From Chamaelirium japonicum (taxonomy: Eukaryota; Streptophyta; Magnoliopsida; Liliales; Melanthiaceae): a stretch of DNA of 64,000 bases. The position numbers were made by a program, and so were the translations under genes. The notes below the pieces were generated by a model. The model ran no database searches and had not been told where the DNA came from. It saw only the letters and a list, made by a program, of their open reading frames with translations. Position 1 is the first letter of the stretch. The number at the start of each line of letters is the position of its first letter. Shown piece by piece: positions 54,003-64,000 of this stretch. The stretch covers positions 682,001 to 746,000 of the forward strand of contig CANTAL010000126.1 in NCBI GenBank assembly GCA_947650365.1, given 5' to 3'.

Positions 54003-54869
54003 AACGATTCACTTTGTACCACCACCACCTCATCGTTGTGGGAGCATCAGAGCTCCTGAAAATACTATGGAGAAACTTCGATAGTTAATCCAGAGTTTCA
54101 GGAGGATGATCCCTAGAGCTACGAAGAAGTAGTGGGAGCTTCCGACAGCTCAGACTGACAAAAGACCATAGAGGCAAATCAGCATCAATGTCCCTTGGAA
54201 CAGTCTTGACACTTATGACACTATCACCCTTCAGGGTATAGGAGGTGTATAAGAAGAGCACCCAGTTAAGACTTAAGTAGCTAGATTAGTTACCAAAGGA
54301 GAAGGGATTGACTATGTCAAAACCATGTCATTGGTAGCTATGCATAAGTCTATAACGGATCCTCTTAATCCATCGTAGCCCATTATAGTTGGGAGATCTG
54401 GTAGATGGATGTCAAGACAGTTATTCCCCAACGGGAATTTGGAAAGGACATATGGATGATATCGCCCCAGGCTTTGTGTCAGTAGGTCAGGAAGATATGT
54501 GATGTAAGTTGCAAAGGTCTATTTATGGACTGATGCAAGCATCCAAGTTGGAATATCTATTTTGATCAAGGAAATTCGCTCACACGGATTTGATCAGAAT
54601 GATGATAAACCAAGTTGGTACAAGAAAGGTGAAAAAGCTACAAGGGTGTACGTAGTACTTTATGTTAACGATATCCTACTGATTGAAAATGACGTAAGAA
54701 TATTGTTTACGGTAAAGATTTGTAGTCATCACAATTCGATGTGAAAGACCCTAGTGAGGCGAGTTATGTTCTGGGAGTCAAGGTAACTCAAGATTACCAG
54801 AGCAAGATTCTCTTGCTGTCACAGGCTACGCATGAAGATAAGATTCTAGCCAGATTCGGTTTACGAGGC
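54003..54869 (+). pseudogene. pol: Reverse transcriptase remnant (catalytic YVDD changed to YVND)
   Basis: Reverse transcriptase copies element RNA into cDNA. The linker shows GSIRAPENTMEK and, near 54105, DDP*SYEEVVGASDSSD, both typical of Copia before RT. RT itself starts in 54277-54375 with RLVTKGEGIDYVKTMSLVAM. At 54393-54422 comes EIW*MDVKTV, with TAG (54402) replacing a glutamine codon just before the first catalytic aspartate (54408-54410). LQRSIYGLMQASK follows near 54508-54546. An open frame, 54562-54744, holds FDQNDDKPSWYKK and LYVNDILLI: the first aspartate of YVDD is asparagine (AAC, 54667-54669). The stretch 54726-54869 continues with DPSEASYVLGVKV. There are several frameshifts, so it is inactive. 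Confidence 0.9.
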
Positions 54870-55025
54870 TAGATATCTATTGCGCAGTAGGAAGATGGGT
54901 CGGTTTCAGTCAAACCCGGGTCCAGATCTCTGGACCGATGTGAAGGGTATACTCAGAAATCCTCATTAAGTAAGGATTGTGAGTTAGCTTGCACTTCACA
55001 GGTCCTGATATCGATTGGACACACA
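54870..55025 (+). pseudogene. Degenerate link between RT and RNase H
   Basis: About 155 bp holding broken frames, equivalent by position to the RT thumb and connection. TAG at 54870 ends the RT frame. No motif is certain here. Confidence 0.45.
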
Positions 55026-55445
55026 GGATCTGACTTTGGTGTCAGATGTGTATTCCAGAGAATCGATTTCAGGGATTATTTTTATCTTGGGATTAGAAGC
55101 AGTAGTTGGTAGAGTGTGAAGCAAGAGTGCATCACAGACTCTACCATAGAGGCTTAGCACGTTGTTGCGTGCGAGGTAGTATATCAGGTGGTAAGGCTTA
55201 GGAAGTTTTTAGAGAACTTGGGACGCGTACCAGAGGCTCAGGTATCTGTTGTTGCCAACAGAAGAGCGGTAAGCAAGGTCCAAGGAGACTAGGCACCACC
55301 ATTAGGAGAAACCCATCAAGTACAAACTCCACTTGATCTGACAGTTATAGGAGGAAATGCAAGTAGCGGTACTGAGATGGAATCTACAGACAATGTTGCC
55401 AATTCCTTTAGGGAATTCCTACAAAGGCTTTTGGGCAGCATGTAG
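55026..55445 (+). pseudogene. pol: RNase H remnant and polyprotein end
   Basis: RNase H removes the RNA strand after copying. One frame runs about 420 bp with only three internal stops (55110, 55155, 55290) and no frameshift. It begins GSDFGVRCVF (the SDF catalytic region), then SSSW*SVKQECITDSTIEA and HVVACEVVYQ, matching the usual W.S.KQ..V..ST.EAEY block, with a stop in place of the glutamate of EAE. LRKFLENLGRVPEAQ follows. The tail STDNVANSF matches the usual ..NLADPFTK end. A TAG at 55443 fits the natural end of the polyprotein, about 50 bp before the 3' LTR. This is the best preserved part of pol. Confidence 0.86.
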
Positions 55446-55483
55446 AAGCTACAGAGCTCAACACCGTTATTCCTTGTTAGACC

Positions 55484-55494
55484 TAGTGGGAGAT
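55484..55494 (+). other. Polypurine tract
   Basis: TAGTGGGAGAT directly abuts the TGTTAG start of the 3' LTR. This form, with GTGGGAGAT just before the LTR, is common in plant Copia elements and primes plus-strand synthesis. Confidence 0.88.
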
Positions 55495-57825
55495 TGTTAG
55501 AATTGGTGAGATCTACAGCTCGTAAAAACCTATAGTTTAGCTATGTATGGTTGATAGTATAAGATTGTATCTTGGTACGTACCTTAGTACGTGTTCTGAT
55601 TACAGAACAGAGAGCCATGGCTACATGGTAATCCACTTGAGTGGGAGACTCAAAGGACTGGTCCCATGTAACCTAAATACGTTCGCAGCTCTGATAAGGG
55701 TTGGTCGCCTTATCAGGATAAGCTGTTGGGATGACAGAGCGTGGGTGTCTCCACCACGGTCATTATCAAGCACAGTGTCTGTGGCCGAACGGAACCAACA
55801 CGGTGCACAGATCGATGAGCAGACATCGGTGCACTAAACCGTGTTTCTGCTTAGGGTAAAACGGTCCTAAACGCTGAGGAACCATGTCTGATGGACTAAC
55901 TAGTTGTGTGGTGCTTTGGCGCACCAATGTGTGAGGATCCGGATGCAGTGATCCAAAACCACGGTGTACTGGGTTACCCGACTGGCGTTGCATCAGCATG
56001 TCACTCCTGCAGGCTATCCACACCCCTAACGGGAAGTGCGTTCTTTGGTCTGACCTACGTCGTATTAAACCCTGGCCAGGTGGTCATCAGTTGGACTGGT
56101 GACGGATCCGGTTGCTCGAAAGAGTAATCAGAGATACGATGTATATGGTCAACCTGGAAGGAACCAAGTCATATGAGCACTCGAGTCTGATGGTATTCTC
56201 CACCGCTCGAGTTGTGTCATGGCACCAGTTGGAGGGACAGCGAGTTTACCATACTAAGCGGAGAGCAGGGGTATGAGGGAGAACATAGTAAGTCTGGGGG
56301 AATTGGAGTGCAGCCTGCGTTGCACTCTGGGTGGCTACGCAGGTTAACTCGGACTCAGAGGATCGATGGTACACTCGGGTAGTGTGTCGATCGAGTCTGA
56401 GTTGGAAGCCATAAACCCTGGTCCCTGAAGGTTCCACCTTATCGACATTATGTACGGTTCTTATACCATCTCGTCGAAACACAAAACGTAGTTAGAGGAA
56501 GCGAGAAGTCCAAGCCTACGCTCCGTGAGTGCTTCGCACTAGTGCTCGGTAGATGCGTAGCTACGTCTGTGTACTAAGGAGAAACCCTAGGTTAGTACAG
56601 AGACACATGTAGCAATTCCTTGTCATAAGTGGACTTTGCCACATGGGTGCGATGCGCCGGGATATGTTGCGAGTTGACTAGTTGACTTCACTAGGGGCAC
56701 CCTACAGGAACCTCAGAGAATAGTGAAATCACTAGTGTACTTCACTTATGTGTGCCTTGCAAAGTCTCGTACACGAGGAACGGCCAACTAGTGACATAAG
56801 GACGTTTTGGTCATACTATGCGCCACTATGCACTAAGGGGGCCGGCCCTGAGTGGTGAGAGACTGGTCAAGGCCGGCCCTAATAGTTTCAGGAGGTTGTT
56901 GCCTCCGATGAAAGGGTCGGTCAAGAGGCGCAGAAAATGGGCTGGTTTTGACCGTTTTCGAAAACAAGGAAAAGATAGAGATAAAAGAAGAGATATATAG
57001 GGAGAGGTTTGAATCAGTCAATACTATCCGCTAGGCTTATCCGTAAGGATAAGGTCGGCCCTATATAAGGCATAGGGAGAGAGGGGGGGACGAAATTAAT
57101 GAGCCATGCAAGCCCTAGGGCCGGCCCAAGCCATGGGGGAAACCCTAGCCACCCCCTCTCCTCTCTTCGCATCTCCTCTCTCGTCTCTCTCTCCCTCGCT
57201 TGCGTCATTGGATGGCGACTCGTCTTCCTCACGTGGTGTTTCATAGAAGGAGAAGGCTCGTCGTATGGAGGCACTCAGAGATCCATCGACGAGGTGCCGT
57301 GCATCATGTGAGATCGGGTGAACTAGAAGGCGTCTCCCGCAACCTTTTGCTGTCCAGAATCTGCACAGAAAATCAGCGTTGTTTCTGTGATTTCGGAAGC
57401 TACAAAAGTCTAAACGACGTGAAATTTGATGCGAAAGTTGCGCCTCAAAGTTGTCTACTTGCAGTCAAAATTTCAGCCCAATCGGAGTCCGGAGCAGAAA
57501 GTTATGGCCATCGCACCGAAGCTATATCGAGCAGATCCGTAGCCCGTCTCCAACGACAAAGAAGAAATTTGTCGCGGTGAAAGATTCTGCACGCAGGTAT
57601 CATCTCTAACAAGTAGATCTAACATAATTAGAACATGCATACATGCTAGATTGTTCTTTTGCGTTAGATCGTCGTTAGGGGTTCGCGTAGTTGCCATGTT
57701 AGTTTCATACACGCATATGTGGATCGTTTCGATGAAAATTTTGATATGTAACGCACACCGCCTACGGTCCTCGGACCTACACTTTGCTTCCGCTGCGTGC
57801 CTCTACCATGGATTTATTTCCAACA
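55495..57825 (+). repeat. 3' long terminal repeat (2,331 bp)
   Basis: Exactly the length of the 5' LTR, aligned without a gap. It ends CCAACA, followed by the duplicated GAATG. The differences from the 5' copy are spread along the whole length. Of about 20 differences inside the longest shared frame (57200-57580) about 13 change the amino acid, as expected without protein-level selection. Confidence 0.96.
57062..57068 (+). promoter_or_regulatory. TATA box of the 3' LTR
   Basis: TATATAA in GGCCCTATATAAGGCATAGG, identical in the seven core bases to the 5' copy. If active, it would drive read-through transcription into the right satellite arm. Confidence 0.6.
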
Positions 57826-57830
57826 GAATG
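57826..57830. repeat. Target site duplication (right), GAATG
   Basis: Second copy of the 5-bp target. The sequence goes on GATCGTAATAATGAATTAG in R satellite, consistent with an insertion into a single unit. Confidence 0.95.
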
Positions 57831-59983
57831 GATCGTAATAATGAATTAGAATGGATCAAATGAATAAATTAGAATGGTTACATTCATGCGAATGAATTAG
57901 AATGGATCGTACGAATGGATTAGAATGGATCGTACGAATGGATTAGAATGGACACATTCGAGCGAATGAATTAGAATGGATCGTACGAATGAATTAGAAT
58001 GGATCGTATGAATGGATTAGAATGGATCCTACGAATGGATTAGAATGGATACCTTTGTGCATATGAATTAGAATGGATCGTACGAATAAATTAGAATGGA
58101 TTATATTAATGAATTAGAATGGATCATACGAATGAATTAGAATGGATACATTCGTGCACGATCCATTCTAATTCATTCGCACAAATGTATCCATTCTAAT
58201 TCATTCGTACGATCCATTCTAATTCATTAATATGATCCATTCTATTTCATTCGTACGATCCATTCTCACTCATTCGTATGATCCATTCTAATTCATTCGC
58301 ACGAATGTATCCATTCTAAATCATTCGTACGATCCATTCTAATTCATTCGTACGATCCATTCTAAATCATTCGTACAATCCATTCTATTTCTTTCTTACG
58401 ATCAATTCTAATTCATTAGCACGATCCATTCTAACTCATTCGTACGATCCATTCAAATTCATTCGCACGATCCATTCTAATTCATTCGTACAATCCATTC
58501 TATTTCATTCGTACGATCCATTCTTACTCATTCGTATGATCCATTCTAATTCATTCGCACGAATGTATCCATTCTAATCCATTCGTACGATCCATTCTAA
58601 TCCATTCGTAAGATCCATTCTAATTCATTCGCATGAATGTAACCATTCTAATTCATTCATTTGATCCATTCTAATTCATTCGTACGATCCATTCTAATTC
58701 ATTCGTCCGATTCATTCTAATTCATTCGCACGAATGTATCCATTCTAAGCCATTCATACGATCCATTCTAATTTATTCGTACGATCCATTCTAATTCATT
58801 CGCACGAATGTATCCATTCTAATTCATTCGTACGATCCATTCTAATTCATTCATACGATCCATTCTAATTCATTCGTAAGATCCATTCTAATTCATTCGT
58901 ACGATCCATTCTAATTCATTCGTATGATCCATTCTAATTCATTCGCATGAATGTATCCATTCTAGTTCATTCATACGATCCATTCTAATTCATTCGCACG
59001 ATCCATTCTAATTCATTCGTACGATCCATTCTAATTCATTCATACGATCCATTCTAATTCATTCGTACGATCCATTCTAATTCATTCCTATGATCTATTC
59101 TAATTCATTCGTACAATCCATTCTAATTTATTCTAATTCATTCGTACGATCCATTCTACGATCCATTCTAATTCATTCGTATATTCCATTCTAATTCATT
59201 AGCACGATCAATGCTAATGAATTAGAATGGATCGTACGATCCAATCTAATTCATTCATACGATCCATTCTTACTCATTCGTATGATCCATTCTAATTCAA
59301 TCGTACGATCCATTCTAATTCATTCGTACGATCCATTCTAATTCCTTCGTACGATCCATTCTAATTCATTCGTACGATCCATTCTAATTCATTCGCGCAA
59401 TCTATTCTAATTCATTCGTACGATCCATTCTAATTCATTCGTACGATCCATTCTAATTCATTCATACAATCCATTCTAATTTATTCGTACGAATGTATCT
59501 ATTCTAATTCATTCGTACGATCCATTCTAATTCATTCGCACAATCTATTCTAATTCATTCATACGATCCATTCTAATTCATTCGCACGAATGTATCCATT
59601 CTAGTTCATTCATACGATCCATTCTAATTCATTCGCACGATCCATTCTAATTCATTCGTACGATCCATTCTAATTCATTCATACGATCCATTCTAATTCA
59701 TTCGTACGATCCATTCTAATTCATTCCTACAATCCATTCTAATCCATTCTAATTCATTCGTATGATCCATTCTAATTAATTCGTATGATCCATTCTAATT
59801 CATTCGTACGATCAATTCTAATTCATTCATACAATCCATTCTAATTCTTTCACACGATCCATTCTAATTCATTCGTACGATCCATTCTAATTCATTCGTG
59901 CAATCCATTCTATTTCATTCGTACGATCCATTCTTACTGATTCGAACGATCCATTCTAATTCATTCACACGAATGTATCCATT
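57831..59983. repeat. Satellite, short R then long F
   Basis: R to 58157 with the GGTTACATTCATGCG and CATTCGAGCG variants, then F. The stretch 58225-58760 resembles higher-order copy 1 around 28010-28520. The stretch 59080-59600 resembles 6480-7030 and 43010-43520, including the R snippet at 59213-59240. Confidence 0.88.
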
Positions 59984-61906
59984 CGTACGAATGAATTAGA
60001 ATGGATTGTACGAATGAATTAGAATGGATCGTACGAATGAATCAGAATGGATCGTACGAAGGAATTAGAATGGATCGTACGAATGAATTAGAATGGATCG
60101 TACGAATGAATTAGAATGGATCGTATGAATGAATTAGAATGGATCGTACGAATGAATTAGAATGGATCGTGCGAATGAATTAGAATGGATCGTACGAATG
60201 AATTAGAATGGATATATTCGTGCAAATGAATTAGAATGGATCGTATGAATGAATTAGAATGGATCGTATGAGTGAATTAGAATGGATAGTACGAATGAAG
60301 TAGAATGGATCGTATGAATGAATTAGAATAGATACATTCGTGCGAATGAATTAGAATGGATCGTATGAATGAATTAGAATAGATTGTGCGAATGAATTAG
60401 AATGGATCGTACGAATGAATTAGAATGGATACATTCGTACGAATAAATTAGAATGGATTGTATGAATGAATTAGAATGGATCGTACGAATGAATTAGAAT
60501 GGATCGTACGAATGAATTAGAATAGATTGCGCGAATGAATTAGAATGGATCGTACGAATGAATTAGAATGGATCGTACGAAGGAATTAGAATGGATCGTA
60601 CGAATGAATTAGAATGGATCGTACGATTGAATTAGAATGGATCATACGAATGAGTAAGAATGGATCGTATGAATGAATTAGATTGGATCGTACGATCCAT
60701 TCTAATTCATTAGCATTGATCGTGCTAATGAATTAGAATGGAATATACGAATGAATTAGAATGGATCGTAGAATGGATCGTACGAATGAATTAGAATGAA
60801 TTAGAATGGATCGTACGAATGAATTAGAACAGATCATAGGAATGAATTAGAATGGATCGTGCAAATGAATTAGAATGGATATATTCGTGCGAATGAATTA
60901 GAATAGATCGTGCGAATGAATTAGAATGGATCGTACAAATGAATTAGAATGGATATATTTGAACGAATAAATTAGAATGGATCATACGAATGAATTAGAA
61001 TGGATCGTACGAATGAATTAGAATGGATAGTGCGAATGAATTAGAATCGATCGTACGAATGAATTAGAATGGATCGTACGAATGAATTAGAATGGATCAT
61101 ACGAATGAGTAAGAATGGATCGTACGAATGAATTAGAATGGATCGTACGAATGAATTAGAATGGATCGTACGAATAAATTAGAATGAATACATTCGTCCG
61201 AATGAATTAGAATGGATCATACGAATGAGTAAGAATGGATCGTACGAATGAAATAGAATAGATTGTACGAATGAATTAGAATGGATCCTAGTACGATCCA
61301 TTCTAATTCATTCGTACGATCCATTCTAATTTATTCATACAATCCATTCTAATTCTTTCACACGATCCATTCTAATTCATTCGTACGATCCATTCTAATT
61401 CATTCGTGCAATCCATTCTATTTCATTCGTACGATCCATTCTTACTCATTCGTACGATCCATTCTAATTCATTCACACGAATGTATCCATTCGTACGAAT
61501 GAATTAGAATAGATTGTACGAATGAATTAGAATGGATCGTACGAATGAATTAGAATGGATCATACGAATGAATTAGAATGGATCGTACGAATGACTTAGA
61601 ATAGATCGTACGATTGAATTAGAATGGATCGTACGAAGGAATTAGAATGGATCGTACAAATTAATTAGAATGGATCGTGTGAAAGAATTAGAATGGATTG
61701 TATGAATGAATTAGAATAGATCGTATGAATGAATTAGAATGGATCGTACGAATGAATTAGAATGGATCGTACGAATGAATTAGAATTGATCGAATGAATG
61801 AATTAGCATGGATCGTGCTAATGAATTAGAATGGAACATACGAATGAATTAGTATGGATCGTGTGAAAGAATTAGAATGGATTGTATGAATGAATTAGAA
61901 TGAATT
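59984..61906. repeat. Satellite, mainly R
   Basis: R 59984-60690, a 25-bp F island, R 60716-61290, F 61291-61493, R 61494-61906. Two near copies of the F-to-R junction CCATTCGTACGAATG lie 1.5 kb apart (59980 and 61490), each after a GTGCAATCC and TTCTTACT pair of variants. Confidence 0.87.
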
Positions 61907-64000
61907 CGTATGATCCATTCGAATTCATTCGCACGATCCATTCTAATTCATTCATACGATCCATTCTAATTCATTCGTACGATCCATTCTAATTCATTCG
62001 CACAAATGTATCCATTCTAATTCATTCGTACGATACATTCTAATTCATTCGCATGATCCATTCTAATTCATTCGTACGATCCATTCTAATTCATTCGCAC
62101 GATCCATTCTAATTCATTCGTACGATCCATTCTAATTCATTCATACGATCCATTCTAATTCATTCGTACGATCCATTCTAATTCATTCGCACAAATATAT
62201 CCATTCTAATTCATTCGTACGATCCATTCTAATTCATTCGCACGATCCATTCTAATTCATTCGTACGATCCATTCTAATTCTTTCCCACGATCCATTCTA
62301 ATTCATTCGTACGATCCATTCTAATTCATTCGCACGATCCATTCTAATTCATTCGTACGATCTATTCTAATTCATTCAAACGAATGTATCCATTCTAGTT
62401 CATTCGTACGATCCATTCTAATTCATTCGTACGATCCATTCTAATTCATTCGCACGATCCATTCTAATTCATTCGTACGATCCATTCTAATTCATTCATA
62501 CGATCCATTCTAATTCATTCGAACGATCCATTCTAATTCATTCGCATAAATGTATCCATTCTAATTCATTCGTACGATCCATTCTAATTCATTCGCACGA
62601 TCCATTCTAATTCATTCGTACGATCCATTCTAATTCATTCGCACGATCTGTTCTTATTCATTCGCACAATCCATTATAATTCATTCGCACGAATGTATCC
62701 ATTCTAATTCATTCGTACGATCCATTCTAATTCATTCGTACGATCCATTCCAATTCATTCGTATGATCCATTCTAATTAATTCGTATGATCCATTCTAAT
62801 TCATTCGTACGATCTATTCTAATTCATTCATACAATCCATTCTAATTCATTCGCACGAATGTATCCATTCTAATTAATTCGTACGATCCATTCTAATTCA
62901 TTCGTATGATCTATTCTTATTCATTCGCACGATCCAGTCTAATTGATTCGCACGATCCATTCTAACTCATTCGCACGAATGTATCCATTCTAATTGATTC
63001 GTACGATCCATTCTAATTCATTAATATGATCCATTCTAATTCATTCGTATGATCCATTCTAATTCATTCGTATGATCCATTCTAATTCATTCGTACGAAT
63101 GTATCCATTCTAGTTCATTCGTACGATCCATTCTAATTCATTCGTACGATCAATTCTAATTCATTCGCACGATCCATTCTAATTCATTCGTACGATCCAT
63201 TCTAATTCATTCATACGATCCATTCTAATTAATTCGTACGATCCATTCTAATTCATTCGCACAAATGTATCCATTCTAATTCATTCGTACAATCCATTCT
63301 AATTCATTCGCACGATCCATTCTAATTCATTCGTACGATCCATTCTAATTCTTTCACACGATTCATTCTAATTCATTCGTACGATCCATTCTAATTCATT
63401 CGCACGATCCATTCTAATTCATTCGCACGATCCTTTCTAATTCATTCGTACGATCCATTCTAATTCATTCGTAAGATCCATTCTAATTCATTCATACGAT
63501 CCATTCTAATTTATTCGCACGAATGTATCCATTCTAGTTCATTCGTACGATCCATTCTAGTTCATTCGTACGATCCATTCTAATTCATTCGTATGATCCA
63601 TTCTAATTAATTCGTATGATCCATTCTAATTCATTCGTACGATCCATTCTAATTCATTCATACAATCCATTCTAATTCATTCGCACGAATGTATCCATTC
63701 TAATTAATTCGTACGATCCATTCTAATTCATTCGTATGATCCATTCTAATTCATTCGTACGATCCATTCTAATTCATTCACACGAATGTATCCATTCTAG
63801 TTCATTCGTACGATCCATTCTAATTCATTCGTACGATCCATTCTAATTCATTCGTACGATCCATTCTAATTCATTCGTATGATCCATTCTAATTAATTCG
63901 TATGATCCATTCTAATTCATTCGTACGATCCATTCTAATTCATTCATACAATCTATTCTAATTCATTCGCACGAATGTATCCATTCTAATTAATTCGTAC
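61907..64000 (+). repeat. Satellite, long F block to window end
   Basis: About 2.1 kb in F orientation, open at the window edge. The stretch 62880-63030 repeats the CTATTCTTATTC / CCAGTCTAATTGATTCG run of 11240, 11720, 16200 and 20470. At 63590-63740 and 63880-64000 a block of about six units is duplicated roughly 290 bp apart (GTATGATCC, TTAATTCGTATG, CATACAATC). Confidence 0.9.

Larger units (their letters stand above)
47906..57825 (+). mobile_element. Ty1/copia-type LTR retrotransposon, full length but coding-dead
   Basis: A 9,920-bp insertion with two LTRs of identical length, primer binding site, polypurine tract and the order gag, integrase, reverse transcriptase, RNase H, which defines Ty1/copia. 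It duplicated GAATG from a satellite unit. All recognised protein segments are broken by stops or frameshifts, so it cannot move by itself. The Gag pattern (AYDD, EMCKCYI, VREHIL), QNEVSERRNRT in integrase and EIW*MDV in RT recall plant Copia lineages of the Tork/Angela/TAR group, but I would not fix the lineage without a tree. LTRs of 2.3 kb are long for Copia. The match between element ends and target site argues against a chimeric or nested origin. Confidence 0.95.
57826..64000. repeat. Satellite array, 23/28-bp units (right arm)
   Basis: This continues the same satellite on the far side of the retrotransposon; the first five bases are the duplicated target. Orientation map: R to 58157, F 58158-59983 (with a short R snippet at 59213-59240), R 59984-60690, F 60691-60715, R 60716-61290, F 61291-61493, R 61494-61906, F 61907 to the window end. 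The array runs off the window. No coding or RNA feature is visible. Confidence 0.96.

Noticed and set aside
47906-57825. Integrated pararetrovirus or Gypsy element
   Set aside because: Two LTRs, a 5-bp duplication and integrase before reverse transcriptase fix it as Ty1/copia. No movement or coat protein motifs are seen.

Overview
This window is heterochromatic plant nuclear DNA. About 54 kb is one satellite/minisatellite family, and it is interrupted once by a 9,920-bp LTR retrotransposon. I infer a flowering plant because the element is a Ty1/copia retrotransposon (integrase before reverse transcriptase) with a primer site matching plant initiator tRNA-Met and plant-type Copia motifs. The species cannot be told from what I can see. 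No host gene, tRNA, rRNA or CRISPR array is visible. Open reading frames inside the satellite are by-products of a repeat that is poor in stop codons.

Satellite (1-47905 and 57826-64000). The basic unit is 23 bp. In the orientation I call F (+) it begins GATCCATTCTAA and ends TTCATTCGTAC. A 28-bp version carries a 5-bp insertion (ATGTA) just after a CGCACGA core. F blocks alternate with blocks of the reverse complement (R, -) about sixty times, and the change usually falls on or next to the palindromic core CGTACG or on GAATTC. Between 27.4 and 34.9 kb the units form a higher-order repeat of about 1.65 kb. A nearly identical 2.7-kb tandem duplication lies on top of it (28241-30939 and 30940 to about 33665). 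Other long blocks recur far apart, for example 6.24-8.5 kb, 42.8-44.9 kb and parts of 59.1-60.3 kb.

Retrotransposon (47906-57825, + strand). It has two 2,331-bp LTRs (47906-50236 and 55495-57825), a perfect 5-bp target duplication (GAATG), a 13-nt primer binding site, a long leader of about 1.8 kb, then decayed gag, integrase, reverse transcriptase and RNase H, a purine tract and the 3' LTR. The LTRs align without any indel and differ at about 78 positions by my hand count, nearly all transitions. The coding part carries many stops and frameshifts and an altered catalytic motif (YVND in place of YVDD). The element is a dead Copia copy that was probably already defective when it last moved, so helper proteins from relatives are likely to have mobilised it.

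Taken together, the window records a satellite array that grows and rearranges by duplication and inversion of blocks at several scales, is strongly affected by CpG decay, and received one retrotransposon on the order of a million years ago. That age assumes a generic plant substitution rate.
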